A stretch of DNA of 58,337 nt from an uncultured Lachnospiraceae bacterium (GCA_949287925.1 CASEIR010000070.1:1-58337), one strand, 5' to 3'; counted from the stretch's first letter, positions 22,291 to 30,634 are shown. The notes: generated from the letters alone by a model not told the origin. Numbers and translations are program-made.

Positions 22291-23642
22291 AGAAGGAGGA
22301 GTATTTGAAGATCCTGACGGAACAGATCCGCTGCAAGATGGCAAGACCCGGGATTGAAGCGGAGATCCGGCGGCATATCGAAGACCAGGAAGAAGCGTAT
22401 CTCAGTGACGGGATGACAGCCCGGGAAGCAGAAGAGGCCGCTGTTGCGGAGATGGGAGATCCGGCAGAAGCAGGATATCAGCTGGACCGGGTACACCGGC
22501 CTGGAATGGACTGGATCGCCGTTGGAGTCATCAGTCTGCTGTATCTGCTTGGCATTGTATTGCGCAGTTTTCTTCAGAAACAGTATATGGATGCTATATT
22601 TCAGACAGGCGGCTGGCTGAAGGATACAGTATGGGTGCTTTTGGGCATCGGGGTGATGATCGGAATCTGTTACGCAGACTACAGCCGGATCGTCCGGTAT
22701 GCAAAAGAATTATATTTGGCGTTCTTTATCCTGCTGCTTGCGGGGACGTTGCTGTTCGCAATGCCTGTTAACGGCGCGAACACATATATTGGCAGTTCTA
22801 TATTGAATGTGAAAATGCTGGTATATCTCTTTGTTCCATTATATGGAGGCGTGGTGTGGGGTTATCACGGGAAGGGGTATAAAGGCATTTGTAAATGCGT
22901 ACTCTGGATGCTTCTGCCATTGATACTGTGTTATGAGATTTCCAGTATACAAACGCTGTGTATTCTATACCTGACCCTTCTGTTTATTCTGCTTCTGGCA
23001 GTCTATCAAGAATGGTTCCGGGTGAAAAAGCTGACAACATTTGTGGGGATATGGGGAGTTCTGGTGATGCTGCCGGTGGCAGGAGCCGGACTTCTGCTGG
23101 GACTGACAGACAGAGTACCGGCCTATTTTGTTGAACGGCTGAGAATCTATCTGGATCCCATGGGTACCGAAGCAAGCACCTGGCTGGGGCCGTTCCGGAA
23201 GGCTTTGCTGCAGAGCGGCTGGCTGGGACAGGGAGACGGGGGAGAAGTCAGTACATTCGGATATTCATTTAATGGAAGCGATTATATCCTGAGTTACCTG
23301 ATCTTATATTGCGGTATTCTGGTGACCCTGTTGCTGTGCGGCATGATCCTGTTCCTTTTCTGCCGGCTGCTTTGGACGTCCATACATCAGAAAAACCAGG
23401 CAGGAGCCTTGATGGGCGCGGGCTGTGCATTCTTTTATCTGGTCCAGTTCCTGCTGTTCGTACTAATGAACTTGGGGATCCTGCCAGGAGGAAGCATATA
23501 TTGTCCGTTTCTGTCATACGGAAAATCCGGCATGCTGGTGACGAATATAATTTTGGGCATCATGCTCAGTATCTACCGATACCGGGATATCCCACTGAAA
23601 AGCAAAAATAAGCCAATTTTAAAGAAACTGATCCCGAATTAA
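22287..23642 (+). CDS. FtsW/RodA/SpoVE (SEDS) family protein with N-terminal HAAS-type domain
   Basis: This 451-residue protein starts with a soluble helical domain (1-70) rich in charged residues, with ending pattern EAEEAAVAEMGDPAE, resembling the HAAS/permease-prefix domain found next to PadR regulators. About ten membrane helices follow with SEDS hallmarks: VNGANTYIG, RLRIYLDP, the QSGWLGQG region, SDYILSYLI (aligned Asp of the catalytic TDFI motif) and NLGILPGGSIYCPFLSYGKSG. SEDS proteins polymerise lipid II glycan strands, usually with a class B penicillin-binding partner, which is absent here. It may be a dedicated stress or developmental wall synthase. It overlaps padR by four bases. 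Confidence 0.88.
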   Translation: MKKEEYLKILTEQIRCKMARPGIEAEIRRHIEDQEEAYLSDGMTAREAEEAAVAEMGDPAEAGYQLDRVHRPGMDWIAVGVISLLYLLGIVLRSFLQKQYMDAIFQTGGWLKDTVWVLLGIGVMIGICYADYSRIVRYAKELYLAFFILLLAGTLLFAMPVNGANTYIGSSILNVKMLVYLFVPLYGGVVWGYHGKGYKGICKCVLWMLLPLILCYEISSIQTLCILYLTLLFILLLAVYQEWFRVKKLTTFVGIWGVLVMLPVAGAGLLLGLTDRVPAYFVERLRIYLDPMGTEASTWLGPFRKALLQSGWLGQGDGGEVSTFGYSFNGSDYILSYLILYCGILVTLLLCGMILFLFCRLLWTSIHQKNQAGALMGAGCAFFYLVQFLLFVLMNLGILPGGSIYCPFLSYGKSGMLVTNIILGIMLSIYRYRDIPLKSKNKPILKKLIPN

Positions 23643-23677
23643 AATAATAAAATGGAATAACTCAAGAAAATATCCAA

Positions 23678-23725
23678 AAGAACTTGCATAATATACAGAA
23701 AAGATGTATACTTATGCAAGTTCTT
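23678..23725 (+). promoter_or_regulatory. argC promoter embedded in paired ArgR-like boxes
   Basis: TTGCAT (23684-23689) and TATACT (23707-23712) are spaced by 17 bases. The -35 lies in TGCATAATATACA and the -10 in TGTATACTTATGCA, which fits the ARG box form TGNAT-N4-ATNCA. The two boxes are arms of a long inverted repeat (AAGAACTTGCATAA pairing with its complement at 23712-23725). Binding of an ArgR hexamer here would block RNA polymerase. Confidence 0.7.
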
Positions 23726-23769
23726 CCATTGGGGACGGGGAATTTTCGAAAATTCCCCGTCCCCAATGG
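23726..23769 (+). repeat. GGGGACG palindrome, copy 5, in the argC leader
   Basis: CCATTGGGGACGGGG and following AATTTT pair perfectly with the complementary arm ending CCCCAATGG at 23769, around a CG centre. It directly follows the argC promoter, so it would be transcribed into the first part of the operon's leader. Confidence 0.92.
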
Positions 23770-23835
23770 ACAAATCCCTGCCCCGGATGTAAGATAGATG
23801 GGTGTTATATGGCAGAGGTTATTTTACTTATATTA

Positions 23836-23864
23836 TAGAAAGTTTGTAGAAAGTTTGTAGAAAG
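23836..23864 (+). repeat. Short 11-base tandem repeat
   Basis: TAGAAAGTTTG occurs twice in tandem (23836-23846, 23847-23857), followed by a partial third copy TAGAAAG. It ends 13 bases before argC and overlaps its ribosome binding region (AAAGGG). Confidence 0.8.
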
Positions 23865-23877
23865 GGTTGGTGTTGAT

Positions 23878-24918
23878 ATGCTGAAGGTTGGGATTATCGG
23901 TGCTACGGGTTATGCGGGCGCCGAGCTTGTGCGGCTTCTTGTAAGCCACAAGGATGTGGAAATTGTCTGGTTTGGCTCCAGGAGTTACATAGATCAGAAA
24001 TATGCGGATGTGTACCGGAATATGTTCCGGATCGTGGACGCCAGATGTATGGATGATAATATGGCGGAGCTGGCGGAGGAGGCGGATGTAATCTTCACGG
24101 CGACACCTCAGGGGTTCTGTGCGTCGGTAATCAGTGAAGAGATTCTTTCCAGGACGAAGATTGTGGATCTAAGCGCGGATTTCCGGATTAAGGATGTGGA
24201 TGTTTATGAGAAATGGTACGGCATCGAGCATAAAAGTCCGCAGTTTATTCAGGAAGCGGTGTATGGCCTGTGTGAGATCAACCGGGAGGACGTAAGGACG
24301 GCAAGGCTTGTGGCGAATCCGGGCTGTTACACGACCTGTTCTATCCTGACTGCATATCCGCTGGCGAAGGAAGGGATCATCGACATGAGTACGTTGATTG
24401 TGGACGCCAAGTCCGGCACTTCCGGAGCGGGCAGAGGAGCGAAGACGCCTAATCTGTTCTGTGAAGTGAATGAGAATATGAAGGCTTATGGCGTAGCTTC
24501 CCACCGGCACACTCCGGAGATTGAAGAACAGCTGGGATATGCGGCCGGGGAAGAGGTGTGCATCAACTTCACCCCTCATCTGGTCCCCATGAACCGGGGA
24601 ATCCTGGCCACGGAATATGCGACGCTGAAGAAAAAAGTGACCGAAGATCAGGTCCGGGATATTTATGAGAAATATTATGGCAGCGAGTATTTCATCCGTG
24701 TTCTGGATCCGGGAGTATTTCCAGAGACGAAATGGGTGGAAGGCAGCAACTTTGTGGATATTAATTTCAAGATTGACCAGCGGACGAACCGGATCATTAT
24801 GATGGGAGCTATCGACAATCTGGTGAAAGGAGCTGCGGGCCAGGCAGTCCAGAACATGAACCTGATGTTCGGCCTGCCGGAGAATGAAGGGTTGAAACTG
24901 GTGCCAATTTTCCCATAA
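23878..24918 (+). CDS. argC: N-acetyl-gamma-glutamyl-phosphate reductase
   Basis: This 346-residue NADPH-dependent enzyme reduces N-acetylglutamyl phosphate to the semialdehyde, step three of ornithine synthesis. It has the nucleotide-binding GATGYAG (8-14), the catalytic Cys150 in ANPGCYTT and the later ASHRHTPEIEEQ segment with the general-acid His. Length is that of the long ArgC form. It is the first gene of argC-GNAT-argJ-argB-argD, all on one strand with gaps of 2-36 bases. The ATG has only a distant AAAGGG as ribosome binding site. Confidence 0.97.
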   Translation: MLKVGIIGATGYAGAELVRLLVSHKDVEIVWFGSRSYIDQKYADVYRNMFRIVDARCMDDNMAELAEEADVIFTATPQGFCASVISEEILSRTKIVDLSADFRIKDVDVYEKWYGIEHKSPQFIQEAVYGLCEINREDVRTARLVANPGCYTTCSILTAYPLAKEGIIDMSTLIVDAKSGTSGAGRGAKTPNLFCEVNENMKAYGVASHRHTPEIEEQLGYAAGEEVCINFTPHLVPMNRGILATEYATLKKKVTEDQVRDIYEKYYGSEYFIRVLDPGVFPETKWVEGSNFVDINFKIDQRTNRIIMMGAIDNLVKGAAGQAVQNMNLMFGLPENEGLKLVPIFP

Positions 24919-24949
24919 GGATTTCGAAAAAGGAAAGAGGAGAAGAGAT

Positions 24950-25393
24950 ATGGTCAGAGTCATGACGATGGAAGATTATGACAGTGTGTATAGATTATGG
25001 AAGCAGATCAAGGGGTTCGGAATCCGCAGTGTGGACGATTCCCGTGCCGGAATTGAACGGTTCCTGCGACGGAATCCTACGACCAGTGTTGTGGCGGAAG
25101 AGGACGGTAAGATCGTGGGCGCCATACTCTGCGGACATGACGGCCGCAGAGGCTGCCTGTATCATGTATGCGTAGATCCGGAATACCGGATGCGGGGGAT
25201 CGGCAAATCCATGGTGGTGTTTGCGATGGAGGCCTTGAAAAAAGAAGAGATTAACAAGGTATCTCTGATTGCGTTTACGAAAAATGATATTGGAAATGCA
25301 TTCTGGAACGAGATCGGCTGGACAAAAAGGCCAGATCTGAATTATTATGATTTTACGCTGAATGAGGAAAACATAACGGCATTTATTCAATAA
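24950..25393 (+). CDS. GNAT N-acetyltransferase within the arg operon (candidate N-acetylglutamate synthase)
   Basis: This 147-residue protein has a complete GNAT fold: an N-terminal strand MVRVMTMEDYDSVYRLW, then VVAEEDGKIVGAILCG, and the acetyl-CoA-binding motif A VDPEYRMRGIGKSMV (about 79-93). It sits between argC and argJ with 31- and 18-base gaps, so it is surely cotranscribed. Acetylation of glutamate is the one acetyltransfer the pathway needs to prime the cycle besides ArgJ recycling. A short-form glutamate acetyltransferase is therefore plausible, but acetylation of another substrate is not excluded. GGAAAGAGGAGAAG precedes the ATG. Confidence 0.88.
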   Translation: MVRVMTMEDYDSVYRLWKQIKGFGIRSVDDSRAGIERFLRRNPTTSVVAEEDGKIVGAILCGHDGRRGCLYHVCVDPEYRMRGIGKSMVVFAMEALKKEEINKVSLIAFTKNDIGNAFWNEIGWTKRPDLNYYDFTLNEENITAFIQ

Positions 25394-25411
25394 AAGAAAG
25401 GATGAGGAAGA

Positions 25412-26635
25412 GTGAAACAGATCAAAGGCGGCGTGACCGCGGCAAAAGGATATGAGGCGGCAAGCACGGCAGCAGGAATTAAGTATAAGGACCGGACAGA
25501 CATGGCGATGGTATACAGCCAGACGCCCTGTGTGGCAGCCGGGACATTTACTACGAACGTAGTGAAGGCGGCGCCAGTTAAATGGGACCGTCAGGTGATC
25601 GATAGCGGAGCTTCTGTACAGGCCATTATCGTGAACTCGGGAATTGCCAATGCATGTACCGGTGCAGAAGGGTTGGGATATTGTAAAGAAACGGCCCAGG
25701 CGGCCGCAGAGGCGCTTGGAATTTCTGCGGACGGTGTGGTGATCGGTTCCACGGGAGTAATTGGAATGCAGCTTCCCATCCAGAAGGTGAAAGACGGCAT
25801 AAAGGTGCTGGCAGGAAAGAAGAATGCTTCTCTGGAAAATGGCACAGAAGCAGCAAAAGCGATCATGACCACGGATACTTGTGAAAAGGAGCTGGCGATA
25901 GAGATTGAGGTGGAAGGAAAGACGGTCACCATCGGAGGAATGGCAAAAGGGTCTGGCATGATTCATCCCAATATGTGTACCATGCTGGCATTTATTACTA
26001 CGGATGCAGTGATTTCCAAAGAGACGCTGCAGAAGGCTCTGAGTGAAGATGTGAACGATACTTATAATATGATCTCTGTGGATGGAGATACCTCCACCAA
26101 TGATACCGTACTTCTGCTGGCAAACGGTCTGGCTGAAAATCCAATGATCGAGTATGGAACGGAGGCTTATCAGGAGTTTGCGCTTGCGCTGCACACCATT
26201 AATGAATATCTGGCGAAAAAGATCGCCGGCGACGGGGAAGGCGCAACGGCGCTGTTCGAGGTGAAAGCTGTAGGATGTGAAACAGTGGAGCAGGCAAAAA
26301 CTCTGGCAAAGGCGATTGTATGCTCCAACCTTACCAAGACGGCTATCGCAGGCCATGACGCCAACTGGGGAAGAATTCTTTGTGCTATGGGATATTCAGG
26401 CGCGCAGTTTGATCCGGAGCAGGTGGACCTGTTCTTTGAGAGTGAAGCTGGTAAAATTCAGATTATTGAAAACGGAACAGCCGTTGCCTACAGTGAAGAA
26501 GAAGCAACGAAGATCCTTTCACAGCCGGCGGTGACAGCGATTGCAGACGTGAAGATGGGAGAGGCCACGGCCACAGCCTGGGGCTGTGATCTGACCCATG
26601 GCTACATTGACATCAACGCGGATTACAGAAGTTAG
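25412..26635 (+). CDS. argJ: Glutamate N-acetyltransferase/ornithine acetyltransferase
   Basis: This 407-residue enzyme transfers the acetyl group from N-acetylornithine to glutamate, closing the acetyl cycle; some members also use acetyl-CoA. It is made as one chain that cleaves itself. The cleavage motif KGSGMIHPNMCTMLAF is present, with nucleophile Thr190 and a Cys where Ala is common just before it. The oxyanion residues GSTGVIG (112-118) are intact. The start is GTG 25412, preceded by GGATGAGGAAGA. The gene sits between the GNAT gene and argB. Confidence 0.97.
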   Translation: MKQIKGGVTAAKGYEAASTAAGIKYKDRTDMAMVYSQTPCVAAGTFTTNVVKAAPVKWDRQVIDSGASVQAIIVNSGIANACTGAEGLGYCKETAQAAAEALGISADGVVIGSTGVIGMQLPIQKVKDGIKVLAGKKNASLENGTEAAKAIMTTDTCEKELAIEIEVEGKTVTIGGMAKGSGMIHPNMCTMLAFITTDAVISKETLQKALSEDVNDTYNMISVDGDTSTNDTVLLLANGLAENPMIEYGTEAYQEFALALHTINEYLAKKIAGDGEGATALFEVKAVGCETVEQAKTLAKAIVCSNLTKTAIAGHDANWGRILCAMGYSGAQFDPEQVDLFFESEAGKIQIIENGTAVAYSEEEATKILSQPAVTAIADVKMGEATATAWGCDLTHGYIDINADYRS

Positions 26636-26671
26636 CAACCGGAAGGAATGAGATAGAAAGCAGGTAAGATT

Positions 26672-27571
26672 ATGAATAAAGATATGCAGAAATACCTGGA
26701 AAAGGCAGAAGTACTGATCGAGGCGCTTCCCTATATTCAGAGATTCAACCGCAAGATTATTGTGGTGAAATACGGCGGAAGCGCCATGGTGGATGAAGAA
26801 CTCAAGGAACATGTGATCCAGGACGTCACACTGTTGAAGCTGGTTGGATTCAAGCCGATCATCGTCCACGGAGGCGGCAAGGAGATCAGCAAGTGGGTAG
26901 GTAAGGTCGGTATGGAACCGGAATTTGTCAATGGTCTTCGCGTAACCGACGAGGCAACCATGGAGCTGGCTGAAATGGTGCTGGGCAAGGTAAATAAAAG
27001 TCTGGTACAGCTGGTGGAGAGCCTGGGAGTCCGGGCTATCGGCATCAGCGGAAAGGACGGACGTCTCCTTTCGGTCAATAAAAAATATGCAGACGGTGAA
27101 GATATCGGTTTTGTGGGAGAGGTTAAAAATGTCAATGCAGATATTCTCTATGATCTTCTGGAAAAAGATTTTCTCCCGATCATCTGTCCGGTGGGATTGG
27201 ATGACAATTATAATACTTATAATATTAACGCCGACGATGCAGCCTGTGCCATTGCCAGGGCTATGAAAGCGGAGAAACTGGCATTCCTGACAGATATTGA
27301 AGGGGTTTACAAGGATCCCAACGATCCGGAGACACTGATCTCGGAACTTAAGGTGTCCGAGGCGCATGCTCTGATGAATGAAGGATACATCGGCGGAGGC
27401 ATGCTGCCGAAACTTCACAACTGTATCGACGCCATTGAAAACGGAGTGTCAAGAGTCCATATTCTGGACGGCCGGATTCCCCATTGCCTGCTATTGGAGA
27501 TTTTCACCAACAAAGGAATTGGTACGGCCATACTTAATGACACAGAAGAGAGATATTATTACGGAGAATAG
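26672..27571 (+). CDS. argB: Acetylglutamate kinase, arginine-sensitive type
   Basis: This 299-residue amino acid kinase phosphorylates N-acetylglutamate. It has VVKYGGSAM (about 29-37), the HGGGKEIS loop (68-75) and a C-terminal domain typical of the family. An N-terminal extension of about 25 residues ([19 protein letters not shown]) precedes the first strand. In arginine-inhibited hexameric enzymes this helix interlinks dimers, so feedback inhibition by arginine is likely. It is followed by argD two bases after the stop. Confidence 0.97.
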   Translation: MNKDMQKYLEKAEVLIEALPYIQRFNRKIIVVKYGGSAMVDEELKEHVIQDVTLLKLVGFKPIIVHGGGKEISKWVGKVGMEPEFVNGLRVTDEATMELAEMVLGKVNKSLVQLVESLGVRAIGISGKDGRLLSVNKKYADGEDIGFVGEVKNVNADILYDLLEKDFLPIICPVGLDDNYNTYNINADDAACAIARAMKAEKLAFLTDIEGVYKDPNDPETLISELKVSEAHALMNEGYIGGGMLPKLHNCIDAIENGVSRVHILDGRIPHCLLLEIFTNKGIGTAILNDTEERYYYGE

Positions 27572-27573
27572 AT

Positions 27574-28752
27574 ATGATGAATCAATATATGGAAAACACA
27601 AACCGCGCTCTGATACATACCTATAACCGCTTCCCAGTGGTATTTGACCGGGGGGAAGGCGTCTGCCTGTATGACACGGAAGGAAAGAAATATCTGGATT
27701 TTGCCGCAGGAATTGCCGTATGTGGATTAGGGTATGGAAATCCAGAGCTGACAAAAGCCATAAAGGAGCAAGTGGATAAGCTTTTGCACACTTCTAACCT
27801 GTATTACAATACCACTTGTGGAAATGCGGCTGAGGCGTTGCTGAAAGCATGTGAAATGGACCGGATTTTTTTTACCAACAGCGGAACGGAGGCCATCGAA
27901 GGAGCCCTGAAGGCGGCGCGGAAATATGCGTGGAAGAAAGGAACAGGCAGATATGAATTCATTGCCATGGAAAACTCTTTTCATGGAAGAAGTATGGGCG
28001 CTTTGTCTGTGACCGAGCATGAGGCATACCGCGCACCATTTGAACCGTTGATTCCCGGAGTAAAATTCGCAAAATTTAACGATCTGGAAAGCGTCAGAGC
28101 CCAGGTAACAGATAAGACCTGCGCTATTATTCTGGAACCCATTCAGGGGGAAGGCGGGATCAACATGGCGGATCCGGAATTTATGGAAGGCATCCGTCGG
28201 CTATGCGATGAAGAGGGCATTCTGATGATCTGCGATGAGATCCAGTGCGGCATGGGCCGGACCGGCAAGATGTTTGCCTGGCAGTATTACGGCGTGAAGC
28301 CGGATATTATGGCTATGGCGAAGGCCATTGGAAGCGGTGTGCCGGTGGGGGCATTTGCCATGACGGAAGGGGTGGCAGAATATTCTCTGGAACCCGGCGA
28401 TCATGGAAGCACTTACGGGGGGAATCCGCTGGTGTGCGCTGCTGTGGAAAAGACGCTGGAAATATTTGAAAAGAAAAAGCTGACAGATCATGTAGTGAAA
28501 ATTGGTTCCTATCTGGCAGAGAAGCTGGAAGAACTGGCAGAAGAAAACGAAGTGGTGTTAGAGCGCCGCGGAACCGGACTGATCCAGGGAATCCGGCTGT
28601 CAAAGCCGGCGGGAGAAGTAACGGCAAAGGCATTGGAGGAAGGTTTGGTAATCATCAGCGCCAGAAGTGATGTGATCCGGCTGGTGCCGCCATTGTTGAT
28701 TGAAAAAGAGCAGGTGGATGAATTGCTGGAAAAACTGAAAAAAGTCCTGTAG
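27574..28752 (+). CDS. argD: Acetylornithine aminotransferase
   Basis: This 392-residue class III PLP aminotransferase converts N-acetylglutamate semialdehyde to N-acetylornithine. It shows FTNSGTEAIEGALKAARKYA, the ENSFHGRSMGALSVT segment, the PLP Asp in ICDEIQCGMGRTG and the Schiff-base Lys in MAMAKAIGSGVP. Length is normal. The start at 27574 follows GGAGAATAG; a second in-frame ATG is the next codon. It ends the arg run. argF and argH are not in the window. Confidence 0.95.
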   Translation: MMNQYMENTNRALIHTYNRFPVVFDRGEGVCLYDTEGKKYLDFAAGIAVCGLGYGNPELTKAIKEQVDKLLHTSNLYYNTTCGNAAEALLKACEMDRIFFTNSGTEAIEGALKAARKYAWKKGTGRYEFIAMENSFHGRSMGALSVTEHEAYRAPFEPLIPGVKFAKFNDLESVRAQVTDKTCAIILEPIQGEGGINMADPEFMEGIRRLCDEEGILMICDEIQCGMGRTGKMFAWQYYGVKPDIMAMAKAIGSGVPVGAFAMTEGVAEYSLEPGDHGSTYGGNPLVCAAVEKTLEIFEKKKLTDHVVKIGSYLAEKLEELAEENEVVLERRGTGLIQGIRLSKPAGEVTAKALEEGLVIISARSDVIRLVPPLLIEKEQVDELLEKLKKVL

Positions 28753-28807
28753 ACATAAAAGGCCCGGCCATCGGATATACTATTGAAAAAGCGTGGAGGT
28801 ATATCGG

Positions 28808-29239
28808 ATGATCGGGTTTTTGATTGCAGTTTTGTCGGGAGCATTGATGAGCGTACAAGGAGTGTTTAACACTCAGGTGACGAAAACCACCGGGATGTGG
28901 GTGAGCAACGGCTGGGTACAGTTCAGCGCCCTTATGCTGTGTATTGTGGCCTGGTTTCTGGCAGGCAGGGATAGTATCGGAACAATCGCGAAAGTAGAGC
29001 CAAAATACGTGCTTTTAGGAGGTGTGATCGGCGCAGGCATCACCTGGACTGTTATTAAAAGCATGGAGCAGCTGGGACCGGCCAAAGCAGCCCTTTTTAT
29101 TGTAGTGTCACAGCTAATTATGGCGTATGTGATCCAGGTGATGGGATGGTTCGGAGTGGAAAAGGAACCCTTTGAGTGGAGGCGGGCCATCGGCATGGGA
29201 ATCGCGCTGATTGGAGTTGCAATTTTCCAGTGGAAATAG
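28808..29239 (+). CDS. DMT-family small transporter (YdcZ/DUF606 type)
   Basis: This 143-residue protein has five hydrophobic helices in one half-size unit (MIGFLIAVLSGALMSVQGV, then VLLGGVIGAGITWTVI and AALFIVVSQLIMAYVIQ). It matches the YdcZ/DUF606 branch of the drug/metabolite transporter superfamily, whose members act as dimers. The substrate is unknown. ATG 28808 has GGAGG nine bases upstream. It follows argD by 55 bases and may read through from that operon or use its own promoter. Confidence 0.85.
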   Translation: MIGFLIAVLSGALMSVQGVFNTQVTKTTGMWVSNGWVQFSALMLCIVAWFLAGRDSIGTIAKVEPKYVLLGGVIGAGITWTVIKSMEQLGPAKAALFIVVSQLIMAYVIQVMGWFGVEKEPFEWRRAIGMGIALIGVAIFQWK

Positions 29240-29306
29240 TACAATAACTTTATCTAGGCATAAGCAGGGTATTTGCAGTGTTCGACAGACTGTAAAGGAG
29301 AAGTTT

Positions 29307-29930
29307 ATGCGGATAAATGCAAGAAAATATATGGGTTTACTGGTGTTGTCAGGAAGTCTTTTGCTATGGAACGGCTGCGGCCGTGATTCAGACGCGGAGA
29401 GTCTGCAACTGGAGGAAGTGGAAAATACCAAGGAAGACGTGTCGGATACAACAAAGGAAAAAAACTCCGGAACAGAGGATAGCCCGGAGAATACAAAGCC
29501 AGCGATTATTGTTCATGTCTGCGGCTGCGTGAATGCCCCCGGGGTATACGAACTGCCGGAAGGCAGCAGGATTTATGAAGCAGTAGAAGCAGCGGGAGGA
29601 ATGGGCGAGAGTGCGGCGGCGGATTTCCTTAACCAGGCTGCGGTTGTGGAAGACGGGCAGCAGATATATATTCCCTCGGGAGAAGAGGTGTCCGGACAGG
29701 CATGGGAACCAGCGGATCCGGCAGGAACTGCAGATGACGGGAAAATCAATCTGAACACGGCGGGGGAAGAAGAACTGATGTCCCTGTCCGGAATCGGAGA
29801 GGCAAAAGCGGCCGCAATCATCCGCTACCGCCAGGAAAAAGGTGGTTTTAGCTCGATTGAGGAACTGATGGAAGTTGACGGAATCAAGGAAGGCGTTTTT
29901 GAGAAGATCAAGGATCAGGTGAAGGTGTAA
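29307..29930 (+). CDS. comEA: ComEA-like DNA receptor with SLBB and helix-hairpin-helix domains
   Basis: This 207-residue protein has an N-terminal hydrophobic segment (10-23) ending LLWNGC. Cys24 could be lipidated, although Trp at -3 makes the lipobox unusual. An acidic linker follows, then a SLBB-type domain (67-123, VHVCGCVNAPGVYELPEG) and a C-terminal double helix-hairpin-helix (146-207, INLNTAGEEELMSLSGIG) that binds DNA backbone. ComEA captures double-stranded DNA outside the membrane and passes it to ComEC, encoded 3.1 kb downstream on the same strand. AAAGGAG precedes the ATG. Confidence 0.9.
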   Translation: MRINARKYMGLLVLSGSLLLWNGCGRDSDAESLQLEEVENTKEDVSDTTKEKNSGTEDSPENTKPAIIVHVCGCVNAPGVYELPEGSRIYEAVEAAGGMGESAAADFLNQAAVVEDGQQIYIPSGEEVSGQAWEPADPAGTADDGKINLNTAGEEELMSLSGIGEAKAAAIIRYRQEKGGFSSIEELMEVDGIKEGVFEKIKDQVKV

Positions 29931-29944
29931 CAGGGGGAGAGCAG

Positions 29945-30634
29945 ATGAGCAAACGAGTGTTGGTAGTAGATGATGAAAAACTGATTGTAAAAGGGATTCG
30001 TTTCAGTTTGGAACAGGACGGCATGGATGTGGAATGTGCTTACGATGGAGAAGAGGCATTGAAGCTGGCGCGAGAGAACGTGTATGATATGATATTGCTG
30101 GATGTGATGCTGCCCAAGCATGACGGGTTCGAGGTGTGCCAGCGGATCCGGGAATATTCGGATGTGCCGATTATTATGCTGACCGCGCGGGACGACGACA
30201 TGAATAAGATTCTCGGGCTGGAATACGGCGCCGATGATTATATCACCAAGCCCTTTAATATTCTGGAAGTAAAAGCCAGGATGAAAGCGATCATGAGGCG
30301 GACCAGTAAGAGGGACCGGGCAGGGCAGGAAGGAAAGATCATCGAAAAAGGAGCCATGAAGATTGACTGCGAGAGCAGGAGAGTTGTAATCGGTGACAGG
30401 GAGATTAATCTTACAGCCAAGGAGTTTGATCTGTTGGAACTGCTGGCGATGAATCCCAATAAGGTTTACAGCAGAGAGAATCTTCTGAATATTGTGTGGG
30501 GGTATGAATATCCGGGAGATGCAAGAACCGTGGATGTACATATCAGACGGCTGAGAGAGAAGATTGAAACGAATCCAAGTGATCCGAAATACGTATATAC
30601 AAAATGGGGTGTTGGCTATTATTTCAGAGGTTAG
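29945..30634 (+). CDS. OmpR/PhoB-family response regulator
   Basis: This 229-residue protein has a receiver domain with the acidic pocket (VVDDEK, 7-12), phospho-acceptor Asp53 in LLDVMLP, the switch Thr in LTARDDD and Lys in DDYITKPF. A winged-helix output domain follows (LTAKEFDLLELL to VDVHIRRLREKIE). It starts 14 bases after comEA with GGGGGAG as ribosome binding site and overlaps the start of the kinase gene, so the three are cotranscribed. The sequence resembles the WalR/MtrA side of the family, which controls cell-wall functions; targets are not visible here. Confidence 0.95.
   Translation: MSKRVLVVDDEKLIVKGIRFSLEQDGMDVECAYDGEEALKLARENVYDMILLDVMLPKHDGFEVCQRIREYSDVPIIMLTARDDDMNKILGLEYGADDYITKPFNILEVKARMKAIMRRTSKRDRAGQEGKIIEKGAMKIDCESRRVVIGDREINLTAKEFDLLELLAMNPNKVYSRENLLNIVWGYEYPGDARTVDVHIRRLREKIETNPSDPKYVYTKWGVGYYFRG

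Noticed and set aside
24995-26356. A 453-codon open frame on the reverse strand opposite the arg genes
   Set aside because: It lies opposite the GNAT gene and argJ, whose protein motifs are unmistakable. It has low-complexity His/Cys-rich translation and no ribosome binding site.
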